Shown here: in pieces, positions 59,049-64,000 of the stretch | How the letters are laid out: each line of letters starts with the position of its first letter | How positions within the stretch are numbered: the first letter of the stretch is position 1 | Source of the DNA: Apostichopus japonicus | Lineage: Eukaryota; Echinodermata; Holothuroidea; Aspidochirotida; Stichopodidae | Direction of reading: 5' to 3' | DNA: 64,000 nucleotides | Assembly (NCBI RefSeq): GCF_037975245.1 | Contig: NC_092574.1 | Location: forward strand, 14,405,213-14,469,212 | Translations under genes and position numbers: made by a program | Notes under the pieces: model-generated | What the model was told of the DNA's origin: nothing | Seen by the model: the letters and a program-made list of their open reading frames with translations, nothing else | The model's database searches: none

Positions 59049-62000
59049 CCAACAAGATATATTTGTTTATAGTTGAATACAATATTTTGATGAACTTACT
59101 TAAAGTCAAAGATTTTTTTATATTTTTTTTTATTCAAGGTTTTGCATGCCAACATTTAACTTGCATGCCAACATTTAACAGAAAGCTTAAAAAGTCTGAC
59201 CCCCTCTCATATGTACCGCCCCAGTTCCCAGAATGATAAGGTCTTTTAGGAGATGTGGAATTCTATGATTACTTAGAATGCTATATTTATACTAACCCAA
59301 TGCACCAAAGGGGGTAACATTTTGGTGGATTTACCAGATCTATAATGACACACTTAAATAGAAAAGCACTGACTTTGTAATCAAAGTAATCTGGTCAGAC
59401 AACTAGCACTGAAGGCTTAATCAGTTGTGACAACATTGTAAGATCGTGGAGGGTCAGAGTGTCTCACACCTGACCTGCTGCAAATGTATATTTTTGGGAA
59501 GTAAAGAATTTGCAGTATGGCTCTTTGTTTACAGTTGTCATCAAAGGGACGCTGCTTGTAATGCACCTAATGGACTCAAGTAATTATGGAGAGAAAAATA
59601 TTCGCTTTAGATCATTGAACTGTATGTACAGGTGTTTCATAACATTGGAACTGAATGTCATAGTGGTTCATTTCCCCAAAGATGATGATGGCCGGTGTTC
59701 AGTGGTAATGATACAAATTAAGATTTAAAAGGTTCAAACAATACTATTAAAGAAATACTGTACAAACCAAATATTTTGTCCATATTTTCTTCATAAACCG
59801 AAAGCTTTACATACAAGTAGCCACTACGTTGCCACATCATCATGGAGTTATACCTCATTCCTCTCTTACCTGCCTCCTAATTCCAGGTAATAAATAACAT
59901 GTGTGTACTGTGGGCCTTATGAATGGTAGATCCAGAAGAAAGAGGGCAGCCGTGGCTTTAGAGAGGTACATTTGGGCTCAGTAAAGGAACACTACCAGTA
60001 TTTACTTCTTCCTCTCTGTATAGGCCTGTACCTTTCATTTATACATAACATATAAGGCTTATTATAAGCTAGGGTATTTGGAGTGCTTATATGTATTTGG
60101 ATTGAGCCAGGTACTGTAAATATTTCCATCCATAAACTTTAATATACCCAACCAATACATTTTGGGTTGACTTTCCAAAGTCCCTACAGCCTCAGTCTTT
60201 ATATTTCGTTCATATTTTACATCGCTTGTATGATTCTATGGAAGCATCCGGTCATTTACTTAGCATCTGTTTATTGGCATGTCATAATTAGATAATGACA
60301 CGTATACATGTTTATGATACAAAACAAACATCCAATTCTTGCTAGTGAATCACTTTCATTGCTCTCTGATTGAGACCTTCCAGCGTAAAGGTGCGATTCG
60401 ATTGGTGTGTGAATTAGCCTGTAGGGTACAAAGTTCACCTTTACATCTATGGCCAAGTAAGTCTGTATGGAGAAGCAAATGCAGTCAGTCTTTGAGACTG
60501 TATTGTACAGCAATTGTGTTCCACAACGTTATAAATAACATTGAGTCGAACATTTGAGACAGTGATAGCAACATACTGTACATTACTTTCTTAAATACTG
60601 TGTTGACATTTCCCAATCAGGATGAACACCGCAATTTACATAATAATGCGACCTGACTGAAGAACATTGAAATAGACAAAACTCAAGTTCAATTCGACTG
60701 TAGTGACCATGTTAACGATAGTCATCAAAGACCCATAGTCCTTTAGGCTGACCCTGCCTACTGACAGACTGATCCATGTTAACAGCTGGTGCTCATTTAG
60801 GTCACATACAAAATGATTTCCCTGTAAATTGGTCTCTGTTTTGAAACTGGGCAGTTGTAGTCATTAACAGCTGCACACTATACAACCTTTATTGACTGCT
60901 GATCTAAAAACACTACATTGGGAATTTGCATGACTCAAACAGACGTACTGTAACTTTAAACTGGCTGAATCTTGATCAGTTGGATTATGAGCACATGCAC
61001 AATGCCCGACTTTTCACATTTTTCCATGACACAACAGTGGAGATGAGTTAGATGAGATGAGATGAGTGGAGATGAGTTAGGTCAGGTTCAGTGAACCATT
61101 GGTGCTGTCAGATTAAAGTCAACTTCTACAGTACATCAAGAAGTAAACAGAATCACAACCACTACAAAAAGTGAAGATGCCATGAAGTTTTCCTTCCTGT
61201 ACTTATTTTGAGGTAAATTACAGCTGAACACTGGACCTGGTAGGGCCGTATGAACAAGATGATGGTTTTATCAGTCAATCTCTTGAGTTTCCCGGAACCC
61301 ATCTCCAATTACTCTTCAGTCTTCACTCATTATGTATTCTCTAGGTAATTTGCATACTAAGTCTGGAAAATCACAAAATGCAAAATTTCCAGTATATACA
61401 GCTGTATGTATACCACAGCATGTGTGTTGTCTGATTTACTTCGCTCTCTCTTACCTGTCTCCCACTCCACAATTGCACTTTCCTATCTACCTAACTACAC
61501 ATTAGGAAACCTTTCAGCACTGCGCCTTCGCTCCCTGGGCAACACCCACTAACTTATCCTTCTGTATCTACCACCCCAGAAGTTACTACACATATTTTAC
61601 GTAAAATTCTGCGCTTGTAATTTATACAACTGTTTTTGCGTTTTTGGACTTCATCTGTGGATAATCATAATTTGACTAAGTACTGAGACCTTCTTTCGTT
61701 GCTGTCCCACTTCGCTTACTTGTTTGCTTGTTCTTTTACTAGCACCTAGCTGTTCAGTTGTTATCAGCTCCACAGCATGTACCAACTTACTTTACCAAAG
61801 GTATGTAAGTTACTGAAAAAATCCTCACAAGTGTAGCTGTCATCTTCAGAAGATTACATATTGCAAATATATTAGAGAACTTCACATGGTTTCCATGACA
61901 ACATCTTTGTAGAGTAATTTTATCACCTTGGATAAAGAATAGTTTTTCTTGAGTAACTGCTGTTGCGTTATCAATGTTAGCCCATGTTTTGGTCATAAAA

Positions 62001-63840
62001 CAGACTGCAACAGTACTCTGCAATTTAGCAATGCATCAAGCTTGCGATATGCTTGCGCAGGCTTGCATAGTTTGGTTAAATTCAGCTGGAACAGTTTAGT
62101 TCTGTGAAGGAGCTCTATAGGTCTTCAATGAAACATATATACCTGGGATCCAGGTATTGAAATCTGCTTCAGAGTTCATACTCTTGCACTTAAACATCCT
62201 ATAGGGGTTTGTAAACCTCCTATAAGGGTTTCTCCCTCTGAGCTGCAAGGGGTCAACAGGTTATCTCAAATGGAACAAACTGGCTCAAGGGGTCAACAGG
62301 TTATTTCAAATGGTGGAAAACTTTCTCAAAAATATTCACAACATATAAACAATGTCAGTAACTCTGAACAACTATTTAGGGGTTTGCTATCTCACAGTTG
62401 GTAAGATGTGTCTATATTTCACATAGGAAAATGTGTCTATATTTCACATAGGAGAACTGTTCTTTCTGTATATTGAAACATTTTGGTTTAAAATTCTATG
62501 TACTGTAAATTGCTTATGAGTTAGTGGCATGGTTGATGTCCACAAGGGATTTCTATAAATCTGTTTTGGTTCTCACTAAAGTCTTGGACAAATTGAACTC
62601 ACTTGCTCTACTTTAGTCAGATAGTTACAGTATTTTGAATTTTGAACAAATTGTATGGCAAGGAATCACAAAGCTAACTGGCTTTCTGGGTTAATTGATT
62701 CATAACTCACCAAATGTTGTTCAAATTATTGTCATAATTGATCAAAACTAACACATCCTCCATGATATTTGCACTAAATGAAATTGATTTATATTGAGTC
62801 TACTAATAAAATTGAGTCTACTATTGAGACTCAACTGATTCTTAAAATTTTACTGCCCAGACACGTTGCTATATATTTGATTGAATGACATGCTCACAGT
62901 AAATCACTTGTCAGAAATTATCAGTAGTTTGGACTTTTTATCATTATTGAAAGAACTAGTTAATGAACAAAATTGTTTTGGTATATTAGGATAAGATTTG
63001 TCAACATTAACTCAAACATCTACTTTAAGATACTTATTGGCCAAAGAGTGAGAATCTGTCCTAAAATATTCCACCTTTTGTAACAATAAAATGAACATGT
63101 AAACTATAAAGTGATGTCAGACTTTTATTATTATTATTATTTAAAAAGGCGCATAATATCTATGTGGCATTAAAATTTGCGTATATTTCCACATGTTTTC
63201 TTCCTTATCAAGCATACGGTGCAGTGTATTCTTCAATACAATGCACTCTGAACCTCATACTAATTCAAGCTGCGAGCATCTATGATACCATCAGTCTTGA
63301 TGTTGAAAACCTGCACATATACAATATGGGTTGGCTTCTTTTCCAAGTAATGAGAAGGAAAGTGTTCTGCAGGTTTCACTGTTACTTATATTGAACTTAA
63401 ATTAATGTTGTTAAAGTTGAATGAAATATACCTTCAAATCTTTAGTATATTAATATTAAATGGAAACAATAAGTGGTCCTATAAAAATAATTGAATAATG
63501 AATACCTAGCAGATAATTTTTCATTCAGAAATGGAGCAAACATGCATGCAACCCAATGCAACATGCAGCTTTAACAAACAATTAAGGTTGGTTCATAAAT
63601 TATTATCATAATATGTCAGTAATTCAGACAAAAAAATACCAGCCACATAACCTTCACAAAAGTATCCTCATGAAAACTTGAAAATTAAAATGCAATAACA
63701 CATATCCTAAGATGTCTTTTGAAATTTAATAACAGCATGAACATGTTAATTGCCAGAATTGTTAACCCCTCCTTTCGTAAAGTTTTTCCACATATTCACC
63801 CATGTACTACTAATGATTGATTTTATGGTCCATTATTTTT
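59049..63840. other. probable intron, small local duplications only
   Basis: No exon was recognised. Local tandem duplications include a 19-bp TTGCATGCCAACATTTAAC doublet (about 59141-59179), a GATGA run (61031-61077), a 39-bp doublet around AAGGGGTCAACAGGTTAT (62247 and 62286) and a 27-bp doublet around GTCTATATTTCACATAGGA (62410 and 62437). Confidence 0.5.
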
Positions 63841-63998
63841 CCATAAAGCCTTAATTGTTCACACTTGATTGAAGATGCAATGAGGGTAGATCTGACCTCA
63901 CAGCTGGGGCCATCAAGATTGTAGTGTAGATGCTTGCGTACTCAGGATCAGACGCTGCAATCATGATCTCCCATTTGGGGAGGATCCTGACACCGCAA
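63841..63998 (-). repeat. dispersed repeat, copy 2 (inverted)
   Basis: In reverse complement it reads TTGCGGTGTCAGGATCCTCC, GTCTGATCCTGAGTACGCAA, CTACACTACAATCTTGATGG, CATTGCATCTTCAATCAAGT, GTGAACAATTAAGGCTTTATGG. The order and spacing match copy 1. It may continue beyond the window. Confidence 0.6.
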
Positions 63999-64000
63999 GG

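Overview
The window looks like repeat-rich, mostly non-coding nuclear DNA from a marine invertebrate, probably a deuterostome and possibly an echinoderm. The reasons are spliced gene structure (acceptor at 49817, donor at 53458), several hAT-type MITEs with 8-bp target duplications, a Tx1/L1-like LINE relic, tRNA-derived SINEs, and frequent AGGCCTATA-type words (for example around 15400). The assignment is inferred from style, not from a marker gene.

Layout. 1-10540: a very long minisatellite of roughly 8-bp units with almost no C on the + strand, arranged in higher-order copies of about 2.74 kb. 10540-13060: a 46-47-bp tandem repeat, a fragment of the first satellite, and a 225-bp repeat in a 450-bp dimeric arrangement. 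14399-15292: a probable hAT-type element. 15934-17145: a candidate two-exon small gene of 65 codons; its terminal exon is the founder-like first unit of a tandem array of about 55 units (17020-26800) in which nearly every unit repeats the acceptor, the exon frame and often the stop. 27029-28760: hAT end plus a decayed LINE. 29099-29440: two hammerhead ribozyme motifs, the second complete and fused to a tRNA-like Pol III promoter head (a SINE/retrozyme-like element), followed by (TA)n. 33260-41100: pyrimidine-rich DNA and four hAT-like MITEs. 44540-45345: a 76-bp satellite carrying several ACGT-core (bZIP-type) sites per unit, abutted by a 396-bp (GTAT)n run and a minus-strand tRNA-derived SINE.

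The one convincing protein gene is a 3.4-kb coding exon (50050-53457, + strand, at least 1136 codons). It encodes a Ser-rich, apparently disordered signalling or scaffold-type protein with two mode-1 14-3-3 motifs. It is preceded by a 5'UTR with three upstream ORFs, the last overlapping the start codon as TAATG. The exon ends at a strong GAG|GTAAGT donor in phase 0, so the functional C-terminus probably lies on exons beyond or deep within 53458-64000. A readthrough isoform (stop at 53526, AATAAA at 53641) is an alternative.

The most interesting signals are the tRNA-head plus hammerhead element, the amplified terminal-exon array, and the ACGT-core satellite. All long open frames inside the satellites and microsatellites are judged to be composition artefacts.
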